NCBI GenBank assembly: GCA_028818755.1
Contig: JAPPNF010000052.1
Coordinates: 1 to 59,867, forward strand
Reading direction: 5' to 3'
Source of the DNA: Deltaproteobacteria bacterium
Lineage (GTDB): Bacteria; Desulfobacterota; Binatia; UBA9968; JAJDTQ01
DNA: 59,867 nt
Each line of letters begins with the position of its first letter. The first letter of the stretch is position 1. Below, in pieces: positions 42,972-58,615 of this stretch. The position numbers and the translations under genes were made by a program. The notes under the pieces are model-generated. The model saw only the letters and a program-made list of their open reading frames with translations, was not told where the DNA came from and made no database searches.

Positions 42972-43022
42972 TCCGGGAATCCGGAGAAGTTAGGGGCCCG
43001 TCCGAGTCGTCAGGGCAGTTTC

Positions 43023-45491
<2,469 letters not shown>

Positions 45492-45522
45492 AATAGGGAA
45501 TGCTACGATGTCGGCAGAGCAC

Positions 45523-45631
45523 GGCGTCCTTCGACTTCGCTCGACTCCGCCTCGCTACGCTCAGGACGAACGGTCAAACAGCTTTCGTCTCCGTTCGTCC
45601 TAAGCGTAGCGTAGCGGAGCCGAAGGACGCC
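45523..45631. repeat. Large imperfect inverted repeat (CCTTCGAC family), copy 1
   Basis: Arms GGCGTCCTTCGACTTCGCTC...CAGGACGAACGG and CCGTTCGTCCTAAGCGTAGC...GAAGGACGCC surround about 18 bp in the gyrB-gyrA spacer. Related units occur at 48486-48640 and 50410-50461. Confidence 0.85.
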
Positions 45632-45668
45632 AATTGATCGGAGTTTTCCCAAAAGGACGTGGCACTTA

Positions 45669-48176
<2,508 letters not shown>

Positions 48177-48340
48177 TCATGGAGCGCATTCGGTAGAATA
48201 CCGTGCATATCGAATAATAGCATTTACCGGCCCTGAATGCCAACCGGCCAGGGCCTCGGAGGGCGACCGTGGGCTCGTTGGAGGGCGGCGCAAGGTGGCT
48301 GTCGGTAGCTGTCGATCGTTCGACACGAGGCGGTGCGCCG

Positions 48341-48410
48341 GCTTCCGGGTCAGGCCCCCGGGAGGCCGGAGAGCGGACCCAACGTCCTCCCGGGGGCCTG
48401 ACCCGGAAGC
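48341..48410. repeat. Perfect 25-bp inverted repeat
   Basis: The left arm begins GCTTCCGGGTCAGGCCCCCG (48341-48365). The right arm 48386-48410 is its exact complement, with a 20-base loop. It is very GC-rich with no T run, so it is not an ordinary terminator. Confidence 0.85.
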
Positions 48411-48485
48411 CTGAGGGTGAGGAAGAACCGCGCAGTGTTTTGTTGCGGAAATCCCGCATCCAGCAGATTGTTGAAAACTCCGTGT

Positions 48486-48640
48486 GGCGCCCTTCTACTT
48501 CGCTTCGCGAAGCCTGTCCTGAGCCCTTCGACAAGCTCAGGACAGGCTTGTCGAAGGGCTCACGGCGAACGTTCAAGTCAAGGAATTCTGATGAAGATTC
48601 CGTTCGCCCCGAGCGTAGCGAAGCGAAGTCGAAGGGCGCC
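48486..48640. repeat. Nested inverted repeat (CCTTCGAC family), copy 2
   Basis: Outer arms GGCGCCCTTCTACTTCGCTT and AAGCGAAGTCGAAGGGCGCC enclose an inner hairpin around CCTTCGACAAGCTCAGGACA with its complement on both sides. The unit type (CAAGCTCAGGACAGG) is a common dispersed repeat. Confidence 0.85.
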
Positions 48641-48691
48641 GACCCCTGTTGTGGGGAGTTCTTCAACACACTGCCAAGGCGGGAAGCAGTG

Positions 48692-49891
48692 CTAGCGCTC
48701 GGGGACGCTCGCGCGCGGTTCCGATACGAATATCGCGATGTTGGCCGTTCCCAGCGCCAGCACGGCCGCGAGTGCCTGCCACGCGATGGCGTAGGAGCCG
48801 GTGGCGTCGACAATGTAACCGAACGCGGGCGTGCCCACCACGGTGCCGACGGCGTTGATGGAGATCATCAGGCCGAGGGCCATCCCGGCCCTGGACTGAC
48901 CGGCGATCTCGCTGATCAGGGAATAGGACACGCCCTGATAGCCGATCATGGTGAACCCGCCGAGGAAGGTCAGGGGAACCAGGATAAACGGCGACACCCC
49001 TTGGTCGAGGGCGCTCAACGCGGTGCACAGGAACACGGAGATCACGCCGACGAGCACCAGCACGACCTTGCGCCGGCCGCCGTAGAGGCGGTCGCTGACC
49101 GTGCCCCAGCCGATGCGGCCGAAGACCGCTCCGCCCTGGGTGACGGACAGCCATTGGCTGGCGTGGACGGCGGAGAACGCCAGTCTCTCCTTGAGGAACA
49201 ACGGCAGATAGGTGAGCAGCGACATCTGGCCGATGAGCAACAGGGCGGTGCCGCAACTCAACGCCAGCACGCTCCTGATGCGCAGCGTCCCGCGTCCGGC
49301 GGCGCCGGAGCGGTCCCCGCCGGTCCCGTCGGCGTCGGCGGGCTCGCGCCAGAGGAACCAGAAGAGCAGGCCGAACAGCACGTTGACGATCCCGAAGCCC
49401 GCCAGCGTCGCGCGCCAGCCGAACAACGCCGCCAACGGCGCGCCCACCAGGGCCGTTACCACCCCGCCGCCGGGAACGCCGGTCTGCTTGATTCCCATGG
49501 CAGTGGCGCGGTGGCGCCGGAACCACATCAACACGCCTTTGGTGGAAGCGGGGTTGAGGAAGCTGTAGCCCAGACCTGTCAGAAGAAAGCAGGCGAAAGC
49601 CCAGCCGAAGGACCCGGCCGATGAAGCGAAGATGACCGCCGTGCCCGCGCCCACGTGGCCTATGAAGGACGCCCGCCGCACCCCCAGCCGGTCGCTGAAC
49701 CACCCGGCGGTGAACGAGAACCCGGCCATGCCGATGTAGAAAGCGGTGAAGAACAGCCCCACCTGGGCCCGGGTGAGACCCAGCTCGTCCTGGTAGAACG
49801 GCGCGAAGGTGTTGATCCCGTACTGCGCCGAGGCCCCGATGATGTGGGTGACGGTGACCAGGGCGAGGATGGACAAGGGGAAAGAAGACAT
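48692..49891 (-). CDS. Major facilitator superfamily transporter
   Basis: 399 residues with 12 predicted membrane helices in two halves separated by a polar loop near 195-215. FTAGWFSDRLGVRRASF is the MFS loop 2-3 signature (GxxxDRxGxRR), and GRIGWGTVSDRLYGGRRKVV is its repeat in the second half. GYSFLNPASTKGVLMWFRRHRATAMGIKQTG resembles CynX/OxlT-type carriers of small anions; the actual substrate is unknown. It lies 61 bp after aroQ on the same strand and may be co-transcribed. Confidence 0.88.
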   Translation of the reverse strand: MSSFPLSILALVTVTHIIGASAQYGINTFAPFYQDELGLTRAQVGLFFTAFYIGMAGFSFTAGWFSDRLGVRRASFIGHVGAGTAVIFASSAGSFGWAFACFLLTGLGYSFLNPASTKGVLMWFRRHRATAMGIKQTGVPGGGVVTALVGAPLAALFGWRATLAGFGIVNVLFGLLFWFLWREPADADGTGGDRSGAAGRGTLRIRSVLALSCGTALLLIGQMSLLTYLPLFLKERLAFSAVHASQWLSVTQGGAVFGRIGWGTVSDRLYGGRRKVVLVLVGVISVFLCTALSALDQGVSPFILVPLTFLGGFTMIGYQGVSYSLISEIAGQSRAGMALGLMISINAVGTVVGTPAFGYIVDATGSYAIAWQALAAVLALGTANIAIFVSEPRASVPER

Positions 49892-49952
49892 GATGCCAAT
49901 GTTCTGTCTGGGCGCCGATGCCGCGCCGGCGCCGCCCGGTGGGATGGCAGGT

Positions 49953-50405
49953 CTACTTGTCCTTCGCCCCCAACTGAACCGCGGCCCGTAGCGCCAGAAG
50001 ATAGCTCTGAGGGCCGAATCCCGCGATCTGGCCCACGACGACCTCCGATATCAGGGAGGTCCTGCGGAACTCTTCGCGCTTGTGGATGTTGGAGAGGTGC
50101 ACCTCGATGGCCGGGAGGTCACTCGCGGACAGCGCATCCCGCACCGCGACGCTCGTGTGGGTGTAGGCGCCGGCGTTGATGACGACGGCGTGGAAGCCTT
50201 CCGCGCCGGCCTGCTGGATCCAGGTGACCAGCTCGCCTTCGTGATTGGACTGGCGGGCCTCGACAGTGACCCCGAGCTCCGCGGCAAGGGAGCTTGTGCG
50301 GGCGTCGATGTCCGCCAGCGTGTCGCGCCCGTAGATCTCCGGCTCCCGGGAGCCCAGCAGGTTCAGGTTCGGTCCGTGAAGGACCAGGATCTTGGTGTCA
50401 GGCAT
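49953..50405 (-). CDS. aroQ: 3-dehydroquinate dehydratase, type II
   Basis: 150 residues, the dodecameric type II enzyme. [20 protein letters not shown] holds the catalytic Tyr and Arg, and [34 protein letters not shown] and [19 protein letters not shown] (active-site His) are diagnostic. It dehydrates 3-dehydroquinate to 3-dehydroshikimate. It is the last of the aroC-K-B-Q cluster; a CCTTCGAC-type repeat lies between it and aroB. Confidence 0.97.
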   Translation of the reverse strand: MPDTKILVLHGPNLNLLGSREPEIYGRDTLADIDARTSSLAAELGVTVEARQSNHEGELVTWIQQAGAEGFHAVVINAGAYTHTSVAVRDALSASDLPAIEVHLSNIHKREEFRRTSLISEVVVGQIAGFGPQSYLLALRAAVQLGAKDK

Positions 50406-50409
50406 GGTC

Positions 50410-50461
50410 GTCCTTCGACTCCGCTTCGCTACGCCTGTCCCGAGCCTTGACGAAGGGCTCG
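50410..50461. repeat. CCTTCGAC-family repeat, partial copy 3
   Basis: CGTCCTTCGACTCCGCTTCG continuing to CGAGCCTTGACGAAGGGCTC, in the spacer between aroB and aroQ. It is shorter than the copies near gyrB. Confidence 0.75.
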
Positions 50462-50498
50462 GAACCGACGGTGACGGTGTCGGCCTACAGGCAACTTC

Positions 50499-51584
50499 TC
50501 AGGATCGAGCAGACGTCAGCTCGCGGACGATCTCGGCGGCCGAGAACCATTGAAAACGGGTGCTGCCGATTCCCTCGCACAGCACGAACTTGATCTTGCC
50601 GGCATGGGATTTCTTGTCCAGGGCCATGCCCGCCACCAAGTCCTCCAGGGCGATGTCGTCCGGTATACGCCACGGCAGGCCCGCCCGGCGCACGAGCGTC
50701 TCGATGCGCTCCAGCTCGGCGGCGCTCAGCAGCCCCTGGCCCGCCGACAGGGCCGCCGCCTGGATCATACCGATGGCCACGGCCTCACCGTGGAGGAACC
50801 GTTCGTAGCCGGTGAAGGTCTCCAGCGCGTGACCGATGGTGTGGCCGAAGTTGAGGATGGCGCGGCGGTCCTCCTCGCGCTCGTCCTGTTCCACCACCGC
50901 GGCCTTGATGCGGCACGAAACCGCGACGGCTTCCTCGACCGCGGCCGCCTCCATGCGCATCAGCGCGTCCATCTCCTCTTCCAGGAAACCGAAGTAGCCG
51001 GCGTCCTGGATGACGGCGTGCTTGATCACCTCGGCCATTCCCGCCGCGAACTCGCGCTCCGGCAGCGTCCGCAGCGTCTTCATGTCGATGACCACCAGCC
51101 GGGGCTGATGGAAGGCGCCGATGAGGTTCTTGCCCTGGTCGTGGTTGACCGCGGTCTTGCCGCCGACGCTGGCGTCCACCTGCGCCAGCAGGGTCGTGGG
51201 GATCTGGACGAATCCGACGCCGCGCAGGAACGTGGCCGCGGCGAACCCGGTGATGTCGCCGATGACCCCGCCGCCCAGGGCGATGAGGGTGGCGCTCCGG
51301 TCGAAGCGGTGCTCCACCAGCGCGTCGTAGATCAATCCCAGGGACGCCGCGTTCTTGTGCGCCTCGCCCTCCGGGACCAACACCAGCGCGGTCTCGTAGC
51401 CCGCCTGCCGGAGGGACTCCCGGAGCTCCTCCGCGTAGAGGTCGGCCACCGGCGGGTTCGACACGATGCCCACGCGCCCGCCGATCCCCTGGGCCTTCAT
51501 GAATTCGCCCACGCGGGAAAGGAGCCCCTCGCCCAGTTCGATGGGGTACGAGCGCTGTCCCAGATTGACGGTTACGGTCTGCAT
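50499..51584 (-). CDS. aroB: 3-dehydroquinate synthase
   Basis: 361 residues. NAD and active-site motifs: VPEGEAHKNAASLGLIYDAL, ALGGGVIGDITGFAAATFLRGV, QIPTTLLAQVDASVGGKTAVNH, KNLIGAFHQP, MAEVIKHAVI and AILNFGHTIGHALE (metal ligand His). It converts DAHP to 3-dehydroquinate, the second step of the shikimate pathway. It overlaps the end of aroK by 13 bp. Confidence 0.97.
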   Translation of the reverse strand: MQTVTVNLGQRSYPIELGEGLLSRVGEFMKAQGIGGRVGIVSNPPVADLYAEELRESLRQAGYETALVLVPEGEAHKNAASLGLIYDALVEHRFDRSATLIALGGGVIGDITGFAAATFLRGVGFVQIPTTLLAQVDASVGGKTAVNHDQGKNLIGAFHQPRLVVIDMKTLRTLPEREFAAGMAEVIKHAVIQDAGYFGFLEEEMDALMRMEAAAVEEAVAVSCRIKAAVVEQDEREEDRRAILNFGHTIGHALETFTGYERFLHGEAVAIGMIQAAALSAGQGLLSAAELERIETLVRRAGLPWRIPDDIALEDLVAGMALDKKSHAGKIKFVLCEGIGSTRFQWFSAAEIVRELTSARS

Positions 51585-52087
51585 AGCTGCTTTTCGATCC
51601 GCCGCACCACCTGGTCCACGGTCAACTCGTCGGTGTCCACGGTCACGCCGGCCTCGGCATAGATGGCTTCCCGCCGAGCCGAAAGCTCCTCGATCCGCTT
51701 GAGCCTGTCCGGTCCTCGCAGCAGCGGGCGGTCGTCGGACTCTCCCACCCGGTCGAGGACGGTCCGCGGCGACACCTTGAGCCAGACCAGGAGGCTGCGC
51801 TGTTTCAGCAGCCTCCGGTTGTCGCCGTCCACCACCGCTCCTCCGCCCAACGCGATCACCTGTGCAGACCCTTCCAGCACCCGTGCGAGGGCCGCCTTCT
51901 CACGCTCCCTGAAATACGGTTCACCGCGCCTGTCGAAGATCTCCCGGACGGCGCATCCCTCGCCGGCCTCGATGACGGCGTCCAGATCCACGAACGACCA
52001 GCCCAGGGAGCGCGCCAACCTTTGGCCCACCACGGTCTTGCCGGCGGCCATGAAACCCGTGAGCGCGATGTTCGCGTGGTCCACCAA
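51572..52087 (-). CDS. aroK: Shikimate kinase
   Basis: 171 residues. Walker A is a GFMAAGKTVVG variant of the usual GxxGxGKS, with Ala in place of the second Gly (residues about 11-18). The shikimate-binding LGWSFVDLDAVIEAGEGCAV, the REIFDRRGEPYFRERE block and VIALGGGAVVDGDN (Walker B-like GGG) are present, as is the lid LLRGPDRLKRIEEL. It phosphorylates shikimate. It lies three bases after aroC. Confidence 0.96.
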   Translation of the reverse strand: MVDHANIALTGFMAAGKTVVGQRLARSLGWSFVDLDAVIEAGEGCAVREIFDRRGEPYFREREKAALARVLEGSAQVIALGGGAVVDGDNRRLLKQRSLLVWLKVSPRTVLDRVGESDDRPLLRGPDRLKRIEELSARREAIYAEAGVTVDTDELTVDQVVRRIEKQLCRP

Positions 52088-52090
52088 GCC

Positions 52091-53296
52091 TCAGAGGCTC
52101 TTGATCTGGTCCAGGTAGCCGTCGTAGTTGCGGCTGATTTCCGCCAGCGAGTCGCCGCCGAACTTCTCCAGGAACGCCCGCGCCAGCTCGAAGGACACGA
52201 TGGCCTCGCCGATGACGGCCGCGGCCGGCGCCGAGCAGACGTCGGAGCGCTCCACCGAGGCGTCCTCGGGCTGCTTGGTGTCGAGGTTCACCGACTGGAG
52301 CGGGCTCATGAGGGTCGAGATCGGCTTCATCGCCACCCGCACCACCAACGGCGCGCCCGTGGTCATGCCGCCTTCCAGCCCGCCCGAGTTGTTGCTGCCA
52401 CGGTAGAAGTCCGTAGGCTGCATTCGCGGCCTGGTGTCGGAGATCATGTGCTGGGGGTCGAAGAATATCTCGTCGTGCACCTCGGACCCGCGTCGCATGG
52501 CCATGTCGAAGCCGCGGCCGATCTCCACTCCCTTCATGGCCTGGATGCTCATGAGGCTCTGAGCCAGGCGGCCGTCGAGCTTCCGGTCATAGTGGACATG
52601 GCTTCCCAGGCCCGGCGGGACGCCGGTGGCCACCACCTCGAAGACGCCGCCCAAGGTGTTCCCTTCCTTCTTGCACTCGTCGATGAGGGCGATGGCCTTC
52701 TTCTCGGCTTCCGGGTCCGCCATGCGCACCGGGGAATTCTCCGCCAGCTCGTAGATCTCGTCGTAGCTCTTCCCGTCCACGTCCGCCTCGATGCCGCCCA
52801 GGGAGCGCAGGTAGCCCCTCACCTGGACCGAGAACGGCTCGATGAGCTGCTTGCAGAAGGACCCCACCGCGACCCGTGAGACGGTCTCGCGGGCGCTGGC
52901 GCGCTCGAGGATGTTGCGGATGTCCGAGTGGCCGTACTTGAGGACGCCGGTGAGGTCCGCGTGCCCCGGACGCGGCTTCTTGACCGGGATCGCCTGACCC
53001 TCGTCCTCCGCGTACGGAGACATCTTCTTTGTCCAGTTCTTCCAGTCGCGGTTGTCGATGCCGAAGGTGACCGGCGAGCCGATGGTCTTACCCCAACGCA
53101 ACCCGGACCGTACCTGCACCTCGTCCTTCTCGATGAGCATCCGGCCGCCACGGCCGTAGCCCTGCTGCCGCCGCCAGAGATCATGGTTGACCTTCTCGAT
53201 GTCGATGTCGAACCCCGCCGGCACCCCCTCGATGATGGTGGTGAGGCACGGGCCGTGGGACTCGCCTGCCGTGAAATAGCGCAACATGTTCCACAT
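52091..53296 (-). CDS. aroC: Chorismate synthase
   Basis: 401 residues (398 if the internal ATG at 53287, MLRYFTAGESHGP, is used). The FMN-dependent enzyme makes chorismate from EPSP. Signatures: TAGESHGPCLTTIIEGVPAG, RRQQGYGRGGRMLIEKDEV, RPGHADLTGVLKYGHSDIRN, LERASARETVSRVAVG and SNNSGGLEGGMTTGAPLVVR. The RRQxGYGRGGRM version is shared with Gram-positive and thermophile-type AroC. It is the first gene of aroC-K-B-Q. Confidence 0.96.
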   Translation of the reverse strand: MWNMLRYFTAGESHGPCLTTIIEGVPAGFDIDIEKVNHDLWRRQQGYGRGGRMLIEKDEVQVRSGLRWGKTIGSPVTFGIDNRDWKNWTKKMSPYAEDEGQAIPVKKPRPGHADLTGVLKYGHSDIRNILERASARETVSRVAVGSFCKQLIEPFSVQVRGYLRSLGGIEADVDGKSYDEIYELAENSPVRMADPEAEKKAIALIDECKKEGNTLGGVFEVVATGVPPGLGSHVHYDRKLDGRLAQSLMSIQAMKGVEIGRGFDMAMRRGSEVHDEIFFDPQHMISDTRPRMQPTDFYRGSNNSGGLEGGMTTGAPLVVRVAMKPISTLMSPLQSVNLDTKQPEDASVERSDVCSAPAAAVIGEAIVSFELARAFLEKFGGDSLAEISRNYDGYLDQIKSL

Positions 53297-53351
53297 CTTA
53301 GCCCAAAAGCGCCCCCTGAGCCAACAACGGCTCCCCGAGCCGCATCCGTCC

Positions 53352-53384
53352 CCCTCTCCCTCCGGGAAAGGGCTAGGGTGAGGG
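53352..53384. repeat. Dispersed palindromic repeat, copy 4
   Basis: CCCTCTCCCTCCGGGAAAGG followed by the GCTAGGGTGAGGG tail. Confidence 0.85.
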
Positions 53385-53430
53385 CCCGGTGGGCTCCCGA
53401 AGACAAAGTCGATTCGACCTCCCTGCGACT

Positions 53431-53463
53431 CCCTCTCCCCCTGGGAGAGGGCTGGGGTGAGGG
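53431..53463. repeat. Dispersed palindromic repeat, copy 5
   Basis: CCCTCTCCCCCTGGGAGAGG followed by the GCTGGGGTGAGGG tail, the same orientation as copy 4. Confidence 0.88.
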
Positions 53464-53526
53464 TGCCCGGGTGCGAGCGACCCGTTGGCTACGGCAAGGA
53501 ATCGGAGCGCAGGAACAGTGCGGGCG

Positions 53527-53568
53527 CCCTCACCCGGCCTTCGGCCACCCTCTCCCGGAGGGAGAGGG
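53527..53568. repeat. Dispersed palindromic repeat, copy 6 (inverted, expanded)
   Basis: CCCTCACCCGGCCTTCGGCC then ACCCTCTCCCGGAGGGAGAG and GG. The tail is in opposite orientation to copies 4 and 5, with an additional GGCC/GGCC mini-hairpin. Confidence 0.85.
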
Positions 53569-53633
53569 TTTACCGCCGAGCGGCCAGGTCATATCGGCGG
53601 AAGAGGGACGTGGGTCATGGCCACGGCTCAGCG

Positions 53634-54038
53634 CTATTCGGCGGTTTCGAGCCTCAGGAGGGCGCGTTTCAGGGCGGCTTCCGCCGCCACCAGCGCCTGA
53701 TCGTCGGCGTTGTCGCGGTCCTCGAGGGTGCGCTCGGCGCGGGCCCGGGCGTTCTCGGCGCGGGCGGTGTCTATCTCGTTGGGGAACTCGGCGGCGTCGG
53801 CCAGCACGGTGACGATGTTGTCCAGCACCTCCGCGTAGCCGCCGGTGAGGGTGATGACGGAGTTGGCGCCGGACTTCTTGTAGCTCAACTGTCCGATGTC
53901 GAGGGTGGTCATCAGCGCGGCGTGGTCGGGCAGGATGCCGAGCTGGCCCAGGGGACCGGGCGCGGTCAACTCGTCCACCTGCTCCTCGAGCACCAGGCGG
54001 ACCGGCGTGACGACTCTCAGTGAAATGCTATCGGCCAT
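53634..54038 (-). CDS. atpC: ATP synthase epsilon subunit
   Basis: 134 residues. SLRVVTPVRLVLEEQVDELTAPGPLGQLGILPDHAALMT is the N-terminal beta-sandwich (family VxxPexGxfGILPxHapl). The C-terminal helical hairpin (about 90-134, ENARARAERTLEDR and ALKRALLRLETAE) is present and can inhibit F1. It is the last gene of the ATP synthase operon, 37 bp after atpD. Confidence 0.95.
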   Translation of the reverse strand: MADSISLRVVTPVRLVLEEQVDELTAPGPLGQLGILPDHAALMTTLDIGQLSYKKSGANSVITLTGGYAEVLDNIVTVLADAAEFPNEIDTARAENARARAERTLEDRDNADDQALVAAEAALKRALLRLETAE

Positions 54039-54075
54039 GACCTACTCAGCTTGGAACCTCACCCCGCTTGGAACC

Positions 54076-55512
<1,437 letters not shown>

Positions 55513-56370
55513 TCAACCGAGCGCTTCCGCGGTGGAGACCACTTCCAGCAGCTCCTTGGTGATGGCCGCCTGCCGCGCCCGGTTCATCTGCAACGTGAGG
55601 GCGCTTATGAGGTCGGAGGCGTTGTTGGTGGCGGACTCCATGGCCGTCATCCGCGCGCCGTGCTCGCCGGCGGTGGCCTCGAGGAGCGCCTGGTAGACCT
55701 GCACCTCCACGTTCTTGGGCAGCAGGTTGGAGAGCAGGTCGCCGATGCTGGGCTCGAGCAGGTACTCGGTGAGGTGCTGCTCCTCGTCCACCTGCGGCGG
55801 CGCCACCGGGATGATCCGGGCGGCCGCGGGAACCTGCGACAGCGCCGAGCGGAACTGGCTGTATACGATGTAGGCGGCGTCGGATTCGCCGTTCAGGAAG
55901 CGCCCGATGAGGCGGCCCGCGGCGGCCGACGCAAGCTCGTCCGGCGGCGCGGCCCAGGTCACCGGACCTTCGTCCATGGCGGCGACCCCCCGGCGGCGGA
56001 AGTACTCCGAACCCTTGCGCCCGACGAACCGGAAAGTGACCTCCTGCTCTCCGCGGCCGGCGCGAAAGTTGTCGGCCAGGCGGATCACGTTGCTGTTGTA
56101 GGCGCCGCACAGGCCGCGGTCCGCGGTCACCAGCAGTACGTCGACGCGCTTCTCCTCCCGCTCGATCAGCAGGGGGTGGCTGTCCTCGGATACCCGGGCC
56201 GAAAGGTTCGACAACAGCTCGCGCATCTTTTCGGCGTACGGCCGCGCTTCCACCGCGGCGTCATGGGCCCGGCGCAGCTTGGCCGCCGCCACCGCCTTCA
56301 TCGCCTTGGTGATCTGCTGCGTGTTGCGGACCGAAGAGATCCGCTTCCGTATGTCCTTGAGAGAGGGCAC
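55513..56370 (-). CDS. atpG: ATP synthase gamma subunit
   Basis: 285 residues. The N-terminal helix (MPSLKDIRKRISSVRNTQQI, TKAMKAVAAAKLRRA) and C-terminal helix (TAMESATNNASDLISALTLQ, MNRARQAAITKELLEVVSTA) form the rotating coiled coil. The central domain carries VTADRGLCGAYNSNVIR. It couples proton flow to catalysis. It lies 9 bp after atpA. Confidence 0.97.
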   Translation of the reverse strand: MPSLKDIRKRISSVRNTQQITKAMKAVAAAKLRRAHDAAVEARPYAEKMRELLSNLSARVSEDSHPLLIEREEKRVDVLLVTADRGLCGAYNSNVIRLADNFRAGRGEQEVTFRFVGRKGSEYFRRRGVAAMDEGPVTWAAPPDELASAAAGRLIGRFLNGESDAAYIVYSQFRSALSQVPAAARIIPVAPPQVDEEQHLTEYLLEPSIGDLLSNLLPKNVEVQVYQALLEATAGEHGARMTAMESATNNASDLISALTLQMNRARQAAITKELLEVVSTAEALG

Positions 56371-56379
56371 TTACGACAC

Positions 56380-57888
56380 TTACGCTTCAAACCGCTGGTT
56401 GAATTCCTGCAGCGCCTTCTCCGCCGCCGCCTTGTTGTCGTCGTCGATCTGGCCCTTTTCGACGATGGCCGGCAGCAGGTCCGGGTGCTGCGACTCCACG
56501 AACTCGAACAGCTCGTTCTGGTACCGGATCAGGTTCTCGGGCTCGATCTGGTCGACGAAGCCGTTGGTGCCGGCGTAGATGACCAGCACCTGCTTCTCGA
56601 CCGGCATGGGTTGGTACTGCCCCTGCTTAAGGATCTCCACTAGCCGGCTGCCGCGGGCGATCTGCCGCTGGGTGGCGGCGTCGAGGTCCGATCCGAACTG
56701 GGCGAAAGCCGCCATCTCGCGGTACTGCGCAAGGTCCAGCCGGAGCCCGCCGGCCACCTGCTTCATGGCCCGGATCTGCGCGTTGCCGCCGACACGGGAG
56801 ACCGACAGTCCCACGTTGATGGCGGGACGGACGCCCGAGTAGAACAGGTCGGACTCGAGATAGATCTGGCCGTCGGTGATGGAAATGACGTTGGTCGGGA
56901 TGTAGGCGGAGACGTCGCCCGCCTGGGTCTCGATGATCGGCAAGGCCGTCAGCGAGCCGCCGCCCTGCTCGTCGCTCATCTTGGCCGCGCGCTCCAGCAA
57001 CCGGGAATGCAGGTAGAAGACGTCGCCCGGAAAGGCCTCGCGGCCGGGCGGACGCCGCAGCAGCAGGGAGAGCTGCCGGTAGGCCACCGCGTGCTTGGAG
57101 AGGTCGTCGTAGATGGCCAGGGCGTGGCCGCCGTTGTCGCGGATATGCTCGCCCATGGTGCAGCCGCTGTAGGGCGCGATGTACTGGAGCGGCGCCGACT
57201 CCGAGGCGGTGGCCGCAACCACGATGGTGTAGTCCATGGCGCCGTACTGCCGGAGCTGGTCGACGACTTGGGCGACGGTGGAGCGCTTCTGGCCCACGGC
57301 GACGTAGATGCAGGTGACGTCGCCGCCCTTCTGGTTGATGATCGTGTCGAGGCAAACCGCGGTCTTGCCGGTCTGGCGGTCGCCGATGATGAGCTCCCGC
57401 TGGCCGCGTCCGATGGGGATCATGGAGTCGATGGCCTTGAGGCCGGTCTGGAGCGGCTGCATCACCGGCTGGCGCTGGACGATGCCCGGTGCCTTGAGCT
57501 CGATGCGGCGGCGCTCGGTGGTCTCGATGGGGCCGCGGCCGTCGATGGGCTCGCCGAGCGGGTTCACGACCCGGCCTCTCAACGCATCGCCGACCGGGAC
57601 CTCGACGATGCGGCCGGTGCGGTTGACGCGGTCGCCTTCCTTGATGAGGTGCGACTCACCGAACAGCGCCGCGCCGACGTTGTCCTCCTCGAGGTTGAGC
57701 GCCATGCCGAACACGTCGTTGGGGAACTCCAGGAGCTCTCCGGCGGCGGCGTTGTCCAGGCCGTAGATGCGGGCGATGCCGTCGCCCGTGGACAGGACGG
57801 TGCCGATCTCCTCGACGGTTACGCCCTTGTCGTAGTCTTCGATCTGCTTCTTGATGATGCTGGTAATTTCGGCGGTGCCGATCTCCAT
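56380..57888 (-). CDS. atpA: ATP synthase alpha subunit
   Basis: 502 residues. [20 protein letters not shown], the P-loop [52 protein letters not shown] and [18 protein letters not shown] are standard. The nucleotide site is non-catalytic, and the subunit alternates with beta in F1. It is separated from atpH by 84 bp containing a palindromic repeat. Confidence 0.98.
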   Translation of the reverse strand: MEIGTAEITSIIKKQIEDYDKGVTVEEIGTVLSTGDGIARIYGLDNAAAGELLEFPNDVFGMALNLEEDNVGAALFGESHLIKEGDRVNRTGRIVEVPVGDALRGRVVNPLGEPIDGRGPIETTERRRIELKAPGIVQRQPVMQPLQTGLKAIDSMIPIGRGQRELIIGDRQTGKTAVCLDTIINQKGGDVTCIYVAVGQKRSTVAQVVDQLRQYGAMDYTIVVAATASESAPLQYIAPYSGCTMGEHIRDNGGHALAIYDDLSKHAVAYRQLSLLLRRPPGREAFPGDVFYLHSRLLERAAKMSDEQGGGSLTALPIIETQAGDVSAYIPTNVISITDGQIYLESDLFYSGVRPAINVGLSVSRVGGNAQIRAMKQVAGGLRLDLAQYREMAAFAQFGSDLDAATQRQIARGSRLVEILKQGQYQPMPVEKQVLVIYAGTNGFVDQIEPENLIRYQNELFEFVESQHPDLLPAIVEKGQIDDDNKAAAEKALQEFNQRFEA

Positions 57889-57922
57889 GGCTCGCTCCCT
57901 TGGATGTGTGCTGCTTCACACG

Positions 57923-57950
57923 CGGGCGGGTTTGAAACCCGCCCCTACAC
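57923..57950. repeat. Dispersed palindrome (GGGTTTGAAACCCGCCC type), copy 4
   Basis: CGGGCGGGTTTGAAACCCGC followed by CCCTACAC, between atpH and atpA. Confidence 0.88.
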
Positions 57951-57972
57951 GTAACGTCTTCGCTCCTGCTCC

Positions 57973-58509
57973 CTAGTATGTCCGCTCGAAGCTCTTCCTG
58001 AGAGTTTGGAGCTGCGTGCGCACGCTGCCGTCGTAGACCTTGCCGCCGACCTCGACGATGATGCCGCCGATGATGCCGGGGTCCACCTCCTCGGTGAGCA
58101 TCGCGGTCCTGCCGGTCATTTCGCCCACCACCGCCACAAGGCTGTTCCGCTGACCCTCGTCCAACGCCTGGGACACCGTGGCCTTGGCGTTCACCCGTCC
58201 TGCCGCATCGTCCAGCAGACGGTGGTAGTGATTCGCGATGGAGGACAACCCGTCCAGGCGGTCCCGTGCGACCAGCAGCGAGAGGAAGTTGGCGGTCAGG
58301 TCCGACAATCCCAGGTGGCCCGCTACCTCCACCACGATATCCTTGCGGCGGTCCTGGTCGAAAGCGGGATTTCCCAGAACCTTCTTCAGGTCGGGGTCCT
58401 GGTACGCCCCGAGGAAGCCGTCCACCTCGGCGCCGATGGCCTCCTCGCGGCCGGCGGCGAGTTCGAACACGGCTCTTGCGTAACGGCGGCTGAGCTTTCC
58501 TTCGATCAT
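57973..58509 (-). CDS. atpH: ATP synthase delta subunit
   Basis: 178 residues. The N-terminal domain has SRRYARAVFELAAGR (family ARRYAxALFELA), the middle is helical (VAGHLGLSDLTANFLSLLVARDRLDGLSSI) and the C terminus ends IIGGIIVEVGGKVYDGSVRTQLQTLRKSF, the OSCP signature. It attaches F1 to the peripheral stalk (b/b'). Palindromic repeats lie on both sides of the gene. Confidence 0.96.
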   Translation of the reverse strand: MIEGKLSRRYARAVFELAAGREEAIGAEVDGFLGAYQDPDLKKVLGNPAFDQDRRKDIVVEVAGHLGLSDLTANFLSLLVARDRLDGLSSIANHYHRLLDDAAGRVNAKATVSQALDEGQRNSLVAVVGEMTGRTAMLTEEVDPGIIGGIIVEVGGKVYDGSVRTQLQTLRKSFERTY

Positions 58510-58528
58510 CGGTTACGAACCCGAAAAC

Positions 58529-58553
58529 GGGCGGGTTGAAACCCGCCCCTACG
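58529..58553. repeat. Dispersed palindrome (GGGTTTGAAACCCGCCC type), copy 5
   Basis: GGGCGGGTTGAAACCCGCCC followed by CTACG, between atpF and atpH; one T shorter than the other copies. Confidence 0.85.
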
Positions 58554-58615
58554 CCTGCTGCCACGAACCCCGCACATCATGTCCACCATCGTTGCGTTCT
58601 CGTCCACGCGAAGCG

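Larger units (their letters stand above)
53297..53633. other. Intergenic repeat cluster between aroC and atpC
   Basis: 337 bp without a supported gene. Three copies of the CCCTCTCCC palindromic repeat lie here: 53352-53384, 53431-53463 and, inverted, 53527-53568. The rest is GC-rich spacer. Confidence 0.75.
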
